Source: Phocaeicola vulgatus ATCC 8482
Lineage (GTDB): Bacteria > Bacteroidota > Bacteroidia > Bacteroidales > Bacteroidaceae
DNA: 64,000 nt
Assembly (NCBI RefSeq): GCF_000012825.1
Contig: NC_009614.1
Span: 1 to 64,000 of the forward strand
Reading direction: 5' to 3'
The translations under genes and the position numbers were made by a program. The stretch's first letter is position 1; every line of letters begins with the position of its first letter. Of this stretch, positions 28,524-38,257 are shown piece after piece. The notes under the pieces were generated by a model, which was not told where the DNA came from, did no database searches, and was given only the letters and a program-made list of their open reading frames with translations.

Positions 28524-28547
28524 CATCCGATTATAACATTAACAAAC

Positions 28548-29114
28548 ATGCCCAACACGGCAATGGAGGCAACTGAACTACTCAAAGAAATACAGAAGCA
28601 TGATTCCCAACAGGCTTTCCGGTCTTTATACGATATGTATTATGACCGTTTCTTTCGTATCGCCTTTTATTACCTTCAACGGGATGAATGGGCTCAAGAA
28701 GTAATTTTAGATGTTTTTACCACGCTTTGGAATCATCGAAAAAGTCAGCTTATTCCCGATGATTTTAATAAGTACAGCTATATATTAATAAGAAATGCCG
28801 CTCTGAACTATTTGGAAAAAGAACAAAGGAGGGAAGCCTCGCCTCTGGAAAATATGCCGGAAATATCTTCTTCCAACCTTTCTCCTGAAGAACAAATGAT
28901 GAATGAAGAGTTATTTAACATTTATGAGAACTCACTGAATGAATTACCTGAACGTTGCCGAACAATCTTTATTAAAGTCCGCGAAGAAAAACAAAGTTAT
29001 GCTTCCGTTGCCGAAGAACTTAATATAAGCCCTAAAACAGTAGATGCCCAGTTACAAAAAGCTGTAACCCGACTCAAAGAAAAAATTAACAATTATTTTA
29101 GAAATAGACGATAG
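28548..29114 (+). CDS. ECF RNA polymerase sigma factor (FecI-like)
   Basis: A 188-residue sigma-70 family ECF factor with region 2 (QAFRSLYDMYYDRFFRIAFYYL, then EVILDVFTTLWNHR) and region 4 (LPERCRTIFIKVREEKQSYASVAEELNISPKTVDAQLQKAVTRLKEKI). It heads the intact cassette with lipoprotein, FecR and TonB receptor and is expected to activate that cassette after receptor signalling. The frame is open from 28488, but the -7 element at 28516-28523 makes the ATG at 28548, or one at 28563 (MEATELL), more likely. Confidence 0.88.
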   Translation: MPNTAMEATELLKEIQKHDSQQAFRSLYDMYYDRFFRIAFYYLQRDEWAQEVILDVFTTLWNHRKSQLIPDDFNKYSYILIRNAALNYLEKEQRREASPLENMPEISSSNLSPEEQMMNEELFNIYENSLNELPERCRTIFIKVREEKQSYASVAEELNISPKTVDAQLQKAVTRLKEKINNYFRNRR

Positions 29115-29169
29115 GGAGTTTTCCAGATTCTCCTGTCTTTATCAATAGAAACTAATAAACTAAAAAGAC

Positions 29170-29577
29170 ATGAGAACAAATACACGTTTAGTATTACCAT
29201 TTTTTTATGCCCTGCTTATAAGTGCATGTAGTAACAACGACAACTATCCCAAAGAGTATATAGGCTTTGAAAAACAATTCATATCACACACCTATGATAC
29301 AAAGAACGAGGAAGAAACCCTTACTTTAAAAATAATAGCTGCCGAAAAACAAGACACAGACCGTAAACTGACCATTAGCAGTTCTACAAGTAACAATAGC
29401 TTCCACATTCAAAATGCCCATCCGGTCATCTTGAAAGGAAAGAAATCAGTAAAAATAGATATCATTCTTTATCCTAAACAAATAAAAAGCGTACAACGTA
29501 TCATACGGTTGATCTGTACTCCTGACGGAAAAGACGCAAAAATTTCTGAAATTTCTATCCGTCTGCAAAAGAAGTAG
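29170..29577 (+). CDS. Small lipoprotein between ECF sigma and FecR genes
   Basis: A 135-residue precursor with signal peptide and lipobox LISAC (Cys17), followed by a beta-rich mature part without a recognised domain. The strand pattern (LTLKIIAAEKQ, DRKLTISSSTSNN, VKIDIILYPKQ) resembles a small immunoglobulin-like fold such as those in DUF4843 or Calx-beta proteins, but this is only an impression. It sits 55 bp after the sigma gene and 26 bp before fecR, an unusual place for a lipoprotein in a FecIR cassette. A decayed relative lies at 23518. Confidence 0.7.
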   Translation: MRTNTRLVLPFFYALLISACSNNDNYPKEYIGFEKQFISHTYDTKNEEETLTLKIIAAEKQDTDRKLTISSSTSNNSFHIQNAHPVILKGKKSVKIDIILYPKQIKSVQRIIRLICTPDGKDAKISEISIRLQKK

Positions 29578-29603
29578 TATCTTTGTCCTGCAAATAAAAT
29601 AAC

Positions 29604-30494
29604 ATGAATTCACCGAAATCAGACAAAGAACTGGACGAATGGTTGGAATTATTATCTTCTTCCACTCATTCACCGCAGGGAAAATTCTCGGCGGAGAAAA
29701 GTTATAATATATTGCAACAACGTCTTCAACCGGCATACCGCAAGCACAAAATACTTTCCATTCGGTATACAGTTGCTGTGGCTGCCGGTTTCGTCCTGCT
29801 TATAGGTTTCGGTTGGATGTTTTATTTTTACCAACGTCCGGTACGTACACTGATTGTTTCCACCAATATACAAACTCAATGCATCCAATTACCGGATGGC
29901 TCTAAAGTAACCCTAAACCGACATTCCCAATTGAGCTATCCGGAAACTTTCAACAAGGAACGAATCGTAAAGCTGAATGGAGAAGCTTATTTTGAAGTCA
30001 GTAAAAATCCTAAAAAACCATTTCGTGTCAAAGCAAATGGAGTTACCATCAGGGTATTAGGCACGCATTTTAATGTCAATGCCTATGCCGCCGATTCTTT
30101 AGTAGAAACAACCCTGCTGGAAGGTAGTGTATCCGTCAGTAACAATGCCAACGGTAAACAAATGATATTAAAGCCCAATGAAACAGCCATTTATCGTAAA
30201 TCGACTGGAATATTGTCTATGCACATTAATGCAAATGCACAGAACGAAATAAGTTGGCGTGAAGGTGTTCTTTCTTTTAATGACATATCTATGGGAGAAA
30301 TCGCTCGTCAACTATCCCATCATTTTAATGTCACCATACAGATAAAAAGCGAACAGTTACGTAATTATAAATTAAATGCACGTTTCAAGCAAAACGAAAC
30401 GTTGGAAGAAATTCTAGAAATGTTGGCTCCCATCGTAGGTTTTACTTATCACATGCCCCAATCCAATCTTATTGAACTAAAGCAAGAAAACTAA
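29604..30494 (+). CDS. FecR-family anti-sigma factor
   Basis: A 296-residue membrane protein that holds the ECF sigma factor inactive until the receptor's STN domain signals. It has a cytoplasmic N-terminus of about 52 residues, one membrane helix (about 54-76, AVAAGFVLLIGFGWMFYFY), a periplasmic FecR domain (about 85-185, with LPDGSKVTLNRHSQLSYPETFNKERIVKLNGEAYFEV typical, given here as separate motifs) and a C-terminal DUF4974 domain (about 225-293) that resembles STN. It starts 26 bp after the small lipoprotein and ends 7 bp before the receptor, so it is in the same operon. Confidence 0.92.
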   Translation: MNSPKSDKELDEWLELLSSSTHSPQGKFSAEKSYNILQQRLQPAYRKHKILSIRYTVAVAAGFVLLIGFGWMFYFYQRPVRTLIVSTNIQTQCIQLPDGSKVTLNRHSQLSYPETFNKERIVKLNGEAYFEVSKNPKKPFRVKANGVTIRVLGTHFNVNAYAADSLVETTLLEGSVSVSNNANGKQMILKPNETAIYRKSTGILSMHINANAQNEISWREGVLSFNDISMGEIARQLSHHFNVTIQIKSEQLRNYKLNARFKQNETLEEILEMLAPIVGFTYHMPQSNLIELKQEN

Positions 30495-30501
30495 AAAACA
30501 A

Positions 30502-33177
30502 ATGATTTCTTCACTTTATAAGAAACACAGTATCACTTTTTTTTACTTAATGCTGTTACTAGTCTTTTCCCATTCATTCATATCAGCACAAACTCCGGAT
30601 ATGCCTTTTAATATTTATCTGAAACAGGCTAGTTTAAAGGAGTTTACAGCTAAAATAGAACAACTGTCAGAGTATTCTTTTATTTATGGCGAAGAAGTTG
30701 TACTCAAACATCCCATAACTCTCGATCTGAAAGAAACCCCATTAACAACTATTCTACAAACAGCTTTCATTAAACAAGACATCAGTTTCGAGATTACCAA
30801 ACACCATATCATATTGAAAAAAACAACGTCACTTCCTATAAAACAACATTTTACACTAAACGGTTATGTATTGGACGAAATATCGAAAGAAACACTGATA
30901 GGTGCCAATATCTATGACCAGCAAAATAAACAAGGAACAATCACAAATCCATTCGGATTCTTCAGTATCACACTGCCCGAAGGAAACACTGAACTGAATT
31001 TTTCCTATATAGGTTACGGTTCAAAACAAATAGCATTGTATTTATGTAAAGATACGCTGCTGACTGTCCAACTTAAAAACGATAATACATTGGAAGAAAT
31101 CGTTGTCCTTTCTGATAAAATGGAAACAGGCTTTCAAAGTAGCCGTATGGGAGCAAACAATATACCTTTGACACATATTAAAAATACCCCTGCTTTACTG
31201 AGTGAGGCAGATGTATTAAAATCAATCCAGCTTCTGCCCGGTATACAAGGAGGTATAACCGGTACCAGTGGCCTGTATGTACGTGGAGGAAGTCCCGATC
31301 AGAATCTTTATCTGCTAGACGGTGTACCCTTATATAATGTGGACCATACACTAGGTATTCTCTCCATCTTTACCCCAGAATCGGTCAAGAAAGTCGATTT
31401 GTATAAAAGCAGTTTTCCTGCCCGTTACGGAGGAAGACTGTCCTCCGTCATTGATGTACGCACTAACGATGGAGATATGAGGAATTATCACGGCAGTCTG
31501 ACCATCGGGCTGCTGACTTCTCGAATGCACTTTGAGGGTCCTCTATGGAAAGACCGGACATCATTTATTATTTCTGCCAGACGCAGTTATGCCGATTTAA
31601 TTATCAAGCCTTTCATGGATAAAGATACGAAAGGAGGTTACTACTTATATGATATCAACACAAAACTAAATCATCGATTCAGTGACCGTGACCGCCTGTT
31701 TTTCTCCTTTTATCATGGCAAAGATCATGCCAGTTTTACAAATACTTCTTCTTATTACTTTGAAGAAGAAAAGGAGACAGACACAAGAGAGAGACAAGTC
31801 ATGGCTTGGGGAAGTACATTAGGGGCATTACGTTGGAACCACATAGTCAGTAATCGTCTGTTCCATAACATCACCCTATCCTATAACCGTTTCCGATTCA
31901 ATATAAAAAACAATTTCACGTCCGCCAACAAACACCTTGACAGCCAATATTATTCCGGTATAGAAGATTGGGGATTAACATCTGACTTCGACTTTCATCC
32001 ATCCCCCTCCCATTTCATCAAATTCGGAGGAAACTATCTCTACCATACGTTCCGCCCCGAAACCCAACATACATTTGTGCACTCTCCGAATGAACAAGAA
32101 CAACCTGATAAAACATACACCATCGGAGGAAATGAAGCGACACACTCACACGAAATTTCCCTTTATGTAGAAGATGATTTCAAATGGAACGAACAATGGA
32201 AAACAAATATAGGCGCACATTTCTCACTCTTCCAAGTACAAAAGCACACTTATGCCTCCTTGGAACCTCGCATTACCGTTAGTTTCAAAACCAGTCCCAA
32301 CCTTACTTTCAAGGCGGCCTATACCCACATGACACAATATGTACATTTACTTTCTTCATCCAATCTCTCTCTCCCCACTGATCTATGGGTACCGGTCACA
32401 CAGAAGATCCTCCCGATGCAAGCATGCCAATTTTCTATCGGGGGTTACTATACAGGTATTCAAGGATGGGAGTTTTCTGTAGAAGGCTATAGCAAAATGA
32501 CGAAAAACGTACTGGAATACAAAGATGGTAATACTCTAGTCGGTAATTCCATTCATTGGGAAGAGAAAGTAGAAATGGGCAAAGGACGCAATTTCGGCAT
32601 AGAATTCATGCTGGAAAAGAAAACCGGACGTACTACCGGATGGATAAATTATACTTTGGCTAAAGCCGACCGTATATTCAGTAAAGGAAATGTAAATGGA
32701 GGGAAACGTTTTCCCTATAAATACGACAGACGCCACTCCGTGAACATCACGATAAACAGGCGCCTCAACAAAAAAGTATACATGAGCGCTTCTTGGATTT
32801 ACGCTTCAGGAAATACTGCCACCCTGCCCAAAGAGAAAGCAACCATCATTCTCCCCGAAGGAAGCTATGGATGGGGACATATGGGAAATACAGGCAACGG
32901 GGTTGTTTTTCCCTTTGAATATAGCTCTTCTCGAAATAACTACCGTCTGCCCGCCAGTCATCAGTTGAATCTAGGATTCAACTTTCACAAAAAGACAAAA
33001 CATGGAGAACGGATTTGGAACGTCAGTATTATGAATGCCTATAACTCTTTGAATCCCAATCATGTATTTATAGATTATTACACGGATGAGCAATCGGAAG
33101 GAAAAAAGATTCCTGTGATACAAAAAGTCACTCTCCTTCCCTTCTTACCTTCATTCTCATATACTTATAAATTTTAA
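30502..33177 (+). CDS. STN-domain TonB-dependent receptor (copy 2, intact)
   Basis: An 891-residue outer-membrane receptor. Signal peptide to about residue 30 (SFISAQ), STN signalling domain (about 35-110), carboxypeptidase-regulatory-like domain (about 118-205), plug (about 215-330, with GTSGLYVRGGSPDQNLYLLDG) and a 22-strand-type barrel ending in the aromatic SFSYTYKF. The STN domain and the adjacent FecI/FecR genes mark it as a transducing receptor whose ligand induces its own operon. It is not of the SusC type. The ligand is unknown; no siderophore or polysaccharide enzyme is linked. It is closely similar throughout to the interrupted copy at 23753. Confidence 0.92.
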   Translation: MISSLYKKHSITFFYLMLLLVFSHSFISAQTPDMPFNIYLKQASLKEFTAKIEQLSEYSFIYGEEVVLKHPITLDLKETPLTTILQTAFIKQDISFEITKHHIILKKTTSLPIKQHFTLNGYVLDEISKETLIGANIYDQQNKQGTITNPFGFFSITLPEGNTELNFSYIGYGSKQIALYLCKDTLLTVQLKNDNTLEEIVVLSDKMETGFQSSRMGANNIPLTHIKNTPALLSEADVLKSIQLLPGIQGGITGTSGLYVRGGSPDQNLYLLDGVPLYNVDHTLGILSIFTPESVKKVDLYKSSFPARYGGRLSSVIDVRTNDGDMRNYHGSLTIGLLTSRMHFEGPLWKDRTSFIISARRSYADLIIKPFMDKDTKGGYYLYDINTKLNHRFSDRDRLFFSFYHGKDHASFTNTSSYYFEEEKETDTRERQVMAWGSTLGALRWNHIVSNRLFHNITLSYNRFRFNIKNNFTSANKHLDSQYYSGIEDWGLTSDFDFHPSPSHFIKFGGNYLYHTFRPETQHTFVHSPNEQEQPDKTYTIGGNEATHSHEISLYVEDDFKWNEQWKTNIGAHFSLFQVQKHTYASLEPRITVSFKTSPNLTFKAAYTHMTQYVHLLSSSNLSLPTDLWVPVTQKILPMQACQFSIGGYYTGIQGWEFSVEGYSKMTKNVLEYKDGNTLVGNSIHWEEKVEMGKGRNFGIEFMLEKKTGRTTGWINYTLAKADRIFSKGNVNGGKRFPYKYDRRHSVNITINRRLNKKVYMSASWIYASGNTATLPKEKATIILPEGSYGWGHMGNTGNGVVFPFEYSSSRNNYRLPASHQLNLGFNFHKKTKHGERIWNVSIMNAYNSLNPNHVFIDYYTDEQSEGKKIPVIQKVTLLPFLPSFSYTYKF

Positions 33178-33183
33178 GCAATA

Positions 33184-34215
33184 ATGAAAAAAGCACTTTT
33201 ACTCCTTTCATTTGTTCATTTATTGGCCGCCTGTACCAATGATATAGAAATATTGCCTAATGATGAATCTCAAAAGCTCATCGTCAACGCTCTGATAAAC
33301 GCAAACAAAACGAACAATGCTATCTTTTTAGCTTTATCCGGCTATCACGAACCCCAAGTAGTAAAAAATGGAATTATTCACCTTTATATTAATAATGTAT
33401 TATCGGAAACAATTTCGGAATGTACCTATCGTCCTAACAATGATTCACCGTTAGACTATCAAAATTATTTTTACCAGATAAGCAGCCGTTTTAAAACCGG
33501 TGATCAAGTACGTATCGAAGTAGAAACCAAAGACGGAAAATATAAAGCGAATGCAGAAGCAACAGTATATGAGCCCATTGAAATTATCAAAGCGGACACC
33601 ATTGAATCTAATCATTCTCTATCAGAGACTTCGGAAAGCCTTTGGATATATCAAGCAACAAAGTGGAAAATAAAATTACAAACTCCCACCACAAACCATT
33701 CCCAATATTACCGGGTCAACATAAAACAAACATATACTTACCGCCTTACTAACCGCAAAACTTTACAAGACTCCACTGCTATCTCCACCCAATGGGAATG
33801 TAGCGGATATTATGACACTGCATTAATGGACGGAAAACCTGGCACTCCCAACAACTCTGATCCTATCATTAATTTCATCCCCACTATAAACAACTATTAT
33901 AATGTATTCAATGATGCTTACTTTACCAACAACCAATATACCATGACTTTAGACAGTTGGTATAGTTTCCTATTAGACAATAAACTATATAAAATTAAAA
34001 AGATAACAGGAAAAGCTATCATACAATATTATGCCATATCCCCGGCTGAATATCAATATTTACGAGCCGCCAATGCATATGCCGACCATGACAGTAGCAA
34101 CCTGTTGGAAACACCTGTCATCTTTCCCAATAACATCAAAGGAGGAATAGGTATTTTTGCCATAGAAAATCCGACAGAAACAAGCATTCCTTTAAAATCC
34201 ATCGAAGATTATTAG
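33184..34215 (+). CDS. DUF4249 family lipoprotein (copy 2)
   Basis: A 343-residue lipoprotein with signal peptide and lipobox LLAAC (Cys17). It is a beta-rich protein of the DUF4249 family, homologous to copy 1 at 27449, with shared LPNDE-QKLIVNA, GIIHLYIN and NNIKGGIGIF segments. It starts 6 bp after the intact receptor and closes the cassette. It is a likely outer-membrane partner of the receptor, function unproven. Only 31 bp separate it from the convergent acetylesterase gene, and no clear terminator is visible there. Confidence 0.82.
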   Translation: MKKALLLLSFVHLLAACTNDIEILPNDESQKLIVNALINANKTNNAIFLALSGYHEPQVVKNGIIHLYINNVLSETISECTYRPNNDSPLDYQNYFYQISSRFKTGDQVRIEVETKDGKYKANAEATVYEPIEIIKADTIESNHSLSETSESLWIYQATKWKIKLQTPTTNHSQYYRVNIKQTYTYRLTNRKTLQDSTAISTQWECSGYYDTALMDGKPGTPNNSDPIINFIPTINNYYNVFNDAYFTNNQYTMTLDSWYSFLLDNKLYKIKKITGKAIIQYYAISPAEYQYLRAANAYADHDSSNLLETPVIFPNNIKGGIGIFAIENPTETSIPLKSIEDY

Positions 34216-34246
34216 AAAGCTTTGCCACTTTCGGATCTCTGTTAAA

Positions 34247-36184
34247 TTATTTATCTTCCAATGAAATCTGAAAAGGAGAAGCCGGTAGTCCGGTTCTATT
34301 TTTCAAATTCGCATGAACCGGATTATCATCCCAACCATAACGTACCGTTACAGGATGAGGGATATCTTTATGCCATACCGCCACCTGATTCCCATTAACA
34401 ACAACTGCTTCCGCCCACTGAAAATGCCCATCGGCACCGGCTATCGCAAATCCCTTCAATTCATCTACCGCCCATAATTTATCAGTCCCGGCTTCGAAAG
34501 AAAGAACAGCCTTTCCTTCATGATTGACAGTCATACCCGTACACATAGGCCCACTGTGCACACTCTTTTTATCACCATACACCCTTCTTTTCACCAACAG
34601 GGAGATACGTCTTGCCAGTTCTTTTTTATTCAATGGATGAATATCGTTCCACTCGCCTAAATCAATCGCTACCGCCAAAGCTGCATTCGGGACTTTCAAC
34701 GCTACTTGCCGTTGCGCTTCACGCAAAGCCGCCCAATTACTTTCTACCGGCTCCGAATGTGTCTTCATGAAATTGGCCAGCTGTACAATAAAGAAAGGCA
34801 ATTCTTTATCAGCCAGTTTCTCACGCCAGTCAATAATCATGGCAGCCAGCAATTCCTCATATTCATTAGGACGGCCCGTATTCGTTTCTCCCTGATACCA
34901 CAACGCACCGGTAAAGGCCAGATTACGCAGAGGAGAAATCATGGAATTATACATGCCGGTAGGAACATTCTGAAAAGAGACACTGTTGGTGCGTGCAGGC
35001 ATCTCACAGCCTAATTGATATTTCCAGCGGCTGGACAAACGGACTGTATCTGTCCCCCATGCTAGACAATAAGGTTTATCGGGCACAAAACTGGCGGCCC
35101 CTCCGTAATTAATCAGCCGGACAGTCACCAGATTCTCACCGGGTTTCAATATAGAAGCCGGCACCCGATAAATACGCGGCGGATACTGATAGAAAGTGTT
35201 ACCTACAGAAATCCCGTTCACAAACACCGAATCGGCATCCACCATGCACCCCAAACGAAGAACAGCCTCTTTTCCGGCTTGTTCCGCTGATACATTCACT
35301 TTCTGACGGAACCAATGAGAGCCACTCACCGGATATCCATTCTTTCTTCCCCATTCCTTGGAAAACATATCTACTGTCTGCCAGTCCGTATCATCCAGTT
35401 CCGGACGATTCCAGCATATCCCGTCATGAAGTCCCCGGTCTCCTTTGTACAAAGCGGTATCCCAAAAACGGTTCATCATCTGTCCCGAACGGTTGCACAA
35501 CTCACGATACTCATCCGAATTAAACAAATCACGCTCGTGCAACTGACGCGGAAACTTCTGCAAGGCCTCCTCACTCATCCAAGCCTCGACGGAACTTCCC
35601 CCCCAACTGGAGTTAACAATGCCCACAGGTACTTGCGTCTCCCTATACATCTCCTTGGCAAAGAAATAAGCCAAAGCAGAGAAGGAAGGAGCAGTTTCTT
35701 TAGTCAGCGACATCCAGTCTGCCCCCGGCAGATCGTCTTTAGGTCCATGCAAATCATTGCCTAAAGGAATCTTCACATACCGTATCATCGGATTCTCATC
35801 CCTTGCTATTTCCTCGGCAAATTTATCAGTCACCCGTCCGGCGGTCAATTCCATGTTGGACTGTCCGGAGCAAAGCCAGACATCACCCACTAGAATATCT
35901 TTCAACCGGATATCATTCACGGTCATTTCAAAAGGGCCGCCTGCCTTCATGGGAGGCAGCTCCACCAGCCACTTACCATCTTCCCCGGCTACCGTACTGA
36001 ATTTCTTCTTTTTAAAAACAACGGTCACATTCTCTCCTTTATCGGCATTTCCCCATATTTTAACGGGCCGCTCACGTTGCAATACCATACCGTCCGATAG
36101 GATGGCAGGCAATTTCACCTTTGCTTCGGTCCATGCGGAAAATGCACAAAGAACCGACATTACTAAAGCCAACTTATATTTCAT
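34247..36184 (-). CDS. SGNH-type carbohydrate O-acetylesterase (sialate O-acetylesterase family)
   Basis: A 645-residue exported esterase with a signal peptide (about 1-21). The SGNH hydrolase core shows CSGQSNMEL with catalytic Ser109, the GIVNSSWGGSSVEAWM block, ALWYQGETNTG with the conserved Gly/Asn-type oxyanion motif, and a D-x-x-H ending in DIHPLNKKELARRI. A jelly-roll segment interrupts the core (about 225-400), as in the sialate O-acetylesterase family. Annotation pipelines will call it a sialate esterase, but it is the last gene of a xylan operon, 27 bp after GH67, so acetyl-xylan or acetylated xylo-oligosaccharide is the more likely substrate (inference). Confidence 0.85.
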   Translation of the reverse strand: MKYKLALVMSVLCAFSAWTEAKVKLPAILSDGMVLQRERPVKIWGNADKGENVTVVFKKKKFSTVAGEDGKWLVELPPMKAGGPFEMTVNDIRLKDILVGDVWLCSGQSNMELTAGRVTDKFAEEIARDENPMIRYVKIPLGNDLHGPKDDLPGADWMSLTKETAPSFSALAYFFAKEMYRETQVPVGIVNSSWGGSSVEAWMSEEALQKFPRQLHERDLFNSDEYRELCNRSGQMMNRFWDTALYKGDRGLHDGICWNRPELDDTDWQTVDMFSKEWGRKNGYPVSGSHWFRQKVNVSAEQAGKEAVLRLGCMVDADSVFVNGISVGNTFYQYPPRIYRVPASILKPGENLVTVRLINYGGAASFVPDKPYCLAWGTDTVRLSSRWKYQLGCEMPARTNSVSFQNVPTGMYNSMISPLRNLAFTGALWYQGETNTGRPNEYEELLAAMIIDWREKLADKELPFFIVQLANFMKTHSEPVESNWAALREAQRQVALKVPNAALAVAIDLGEWNDIHPLNKKELARRISLLVKRRVYGDKKSVHSGPMCTGMTVNHEGKAVLSFEAGTDKLWAVDELKGFAIAGADGHFQWAEAVVVNGNQVAVWHKDIPHPVTVRYGWDDNPVHANLKNRTGLPASPFQISLEDK

Positions 36185-36211
36185 TTTTCTTATAAAGTTA
36201 AAAACCGTAAT

Positions 36212-38257
36212 TTATTTATTGAACCCACTCTCAGGACATTCATAGTTCGAGATTTCCAACCGGAAGCGTTTCATATCCTCCAACTCGTGTACCGGACGTT
36301 CTATGCCGGCCGGAACAGGCATCCCTGAGAAAGTCTGGAAATAAAGCAGACAAGCATCTTTCCACCACACGGCGTCACGCATCTGGATTTTCAATTTCGA
36401 CTGCACTTCCCCGAACCGGCGTGCATCTACAAAAGGTTCCACACTGTCCCATACTTCCTGAAAACCACGTACCTGCCGCACACCTCTATCGTATGCATGG
36501 CACAACTCCCCCCAAAGCGTACGTCCGCTTTTCATCTGATGATGCCAAGGCACATGATGGAACCAAAGCAAATAAATCTCGGGACAAGTTGCCTTGTCAT
36601 TGTAAATCTGACGAAGTGAATCGGGATACTGAGAAACGGCATCACTCCCTTTGCTGCTACGGTCGAAACCGATTCCCTCCTTATCTGCCTTATGATAATA
36701 AGAAGGTAACCAGTCCGGACGAGCACCGGGCACACTACACCACGGTTCAGGCCCATAATGGTGCCCCCATGCAAACTGATGATGCAGCCCCAACGGCATC
36801 ATATAATTCACCACCGCCTCCCGGCTCTGCAACATCATCTCTTTGACCGGACGGACAAATGCCGGCTGGGAAGTAAACGTCTGCCGCAACCACTCATCCG
36901 CAATCCGGTCTGAAGTCAGCGACGGATTCCATGCCAACCGCCCGAAAGCATACCAGTTGGCCTGCGCAAAATGGTGTCCGCACCAATTCACATCCGTACC
37001 GATGTTTGCCACACCCGCAGCAGCTTTTAACCTATCCGGACGCACCTCGCCAAAAAACTCCTCCCATAAAGGAGCCAAATAAGCCAGATGATTGGAAAAG
37101 CCTAAATACTCCTGAGTAATTTGAAACTCCACCATCATGGGAGTCCGCTTCATGGCTGTGAACAAAGGGCTGTAAGGTTCGCGAGGCTGGAAATCTATCG
37201 GTCCGTTCTTTATCTGTACTATTACATTGTCATGAAACTGCCCGTCCAAAGGCATAAACTCCAAATAGGCCTGCTTGGCACGGTCACTGTCGGTAGGACT
37301 ATAGACAAACGCCCTCCACATCACGATTCCTCCGTAGGGTTTCAACGCATCCGCCAGCATATTCGCTCCCTCGGCATGAGTACGCCCGAAATCACATGGT
37401 CCCGGCTGCCCCTCCGAATTGGCCTTTACCAAAAAGCCGCCAAAATCAGGTATCAACGTATAAATTTCTTTCACTTTCCGCCTCCACCACCGGATGACCT
37501 CCTTGTCCAACGGATCTGCCGTATCCAACTTGCCCAACTGGATAGGAGATGCAAAATTAACCGATAAATAGACCTTTATACCATAAGGCCGGAAGACATC
37601 AGCCAATGCCTTGACTTTCTCCAGACTGGAGGTTGCCAGCACTTGGGGCGAGGCATTGACATTATTCAGCACCGTTCCATTAATACCCACAGAAGCATTG
37701 GCACGGGCGTATGCCTCGTAACGTGGTGACAAAGTTCCGGGAAGTTCTTCCCAATTCCACAAAGAACGACCGGCATAACCACGCTCCACCGTACCATCCG
37801 GATTATCCCAATGGTTCAAGATGCGAAGATCATACACAGGTTGTTCAGTAACCGACAGAGGTACTGTGACCTGCCCCGCCGCCTGCATACGCAACAGACA
37901 ATAAACACCATAAAGTAATCCTGCCTCGGTGGATGAAAGAATACGGACCTGATGTTCCGAAGAAGTGATGGCAAACCCATCCCCCTGCCCTGTCCTCTTT
38001 TTCTCCAAAAGTACAGGCTCTCCCTTCCAGGCGTTTTTCAACTCAGCAATGGCAATGGCTATGGTGGGTGACACTTTTCCTTTATATATAACTTCCACTT
38101 CCGCACCTTCCGCCGGGCGCATCACCGGCAACCACAAGCGGCTGCCGTCTTCTTCTGCCGGACAGGCATTGTCCGGTCGTGTACCGGCTTGCAACATTCC
38201 TGCCGCCAAGCACCCGCACATCATTCCTATCCAAACTGTCAATCTGATGTTTTTCAT
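36212..38257 (-). CDS. GH67 alpha-glucuronidase
   Basis: A 681-residue enzyme that removes (4-O-methyl)glucuronic acid from the non-reducing terminal xylose of short xylo-oligosaccharides. Conserved segments include the substrate-binding HWDNPDGTVERGYAGRSLW near 149-167, Glu282 in NSEGQPGP (candidate acid), and Asp355 and Glu383 (candidate base residues in KNGPIDFQPREP and ITQEYLGFSNH). The N-terminus is a signal peptide, with a CGC near 14-16 that could be a lipobox. It overlaps the GH115 stop codon by 4 bp (ATGA), implying translational coupling. GH67 enzymes are usually periplasmic or cytoplasmic in xylan systems. Confidence 0.93.
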   Translation of the reverse strand: MKNIRLTVWIGMMCGCLAAGMLQAGTRPDNACPAEEDGSRLWLPVMRPAEGAEVEVIYKGKVSPTIAIAIAELKNAWKGEPVLLEKKRTGQGDGFAITSSEHQVRILSSTEAGLLYGVYCLLRMQAAGQVTVPLSVTEQPVYDLRILNHWDNPDGTVERGYAGRSLWNWEELPGTLSPRYEAYARANASVGINGTVLNNVNASPQVLATSSLEKVKALADVFRPYGIKVYLSVNFASPIQLGKLDTADPLDKEVIRWWRRKVKEIYTLIPDFGGFLVKANSEGQPGPCDFGRTHAEGANMLADALKPYGGIVMWRAFVYSPTDSDRAKQAYLEFMPLDGQFHDNVIVQIKNGPIDFQPREPYSPLFTAMKRTPMMVEFQITQEYLGFSNHLAYLAPLWEEFFGEVRPDRLKAAAGVANIGTDVNWCGHHFAQANWYAFGRLAWNPSLTSDRIADEWLRQTFTSQPAFVRPVKEMMLQSREAVVNYMMPLGLHHQFAWGHHYGPEPWCSVPGARPDWLPSYYHKADKEGIGFDRSSKGSDAVSQYPDSLRQIYNDKATCPEIYLLWFHHVPWHHQMKSGRTLWGELCHAYDRGVRQVRGFQEVWDSVEPFVDARRFGEVQSKLKIQMRDAVWWKDACLLYFQTFSGMPVPAGIERPVHELEDMKRFRLEISNYECPESGFNK

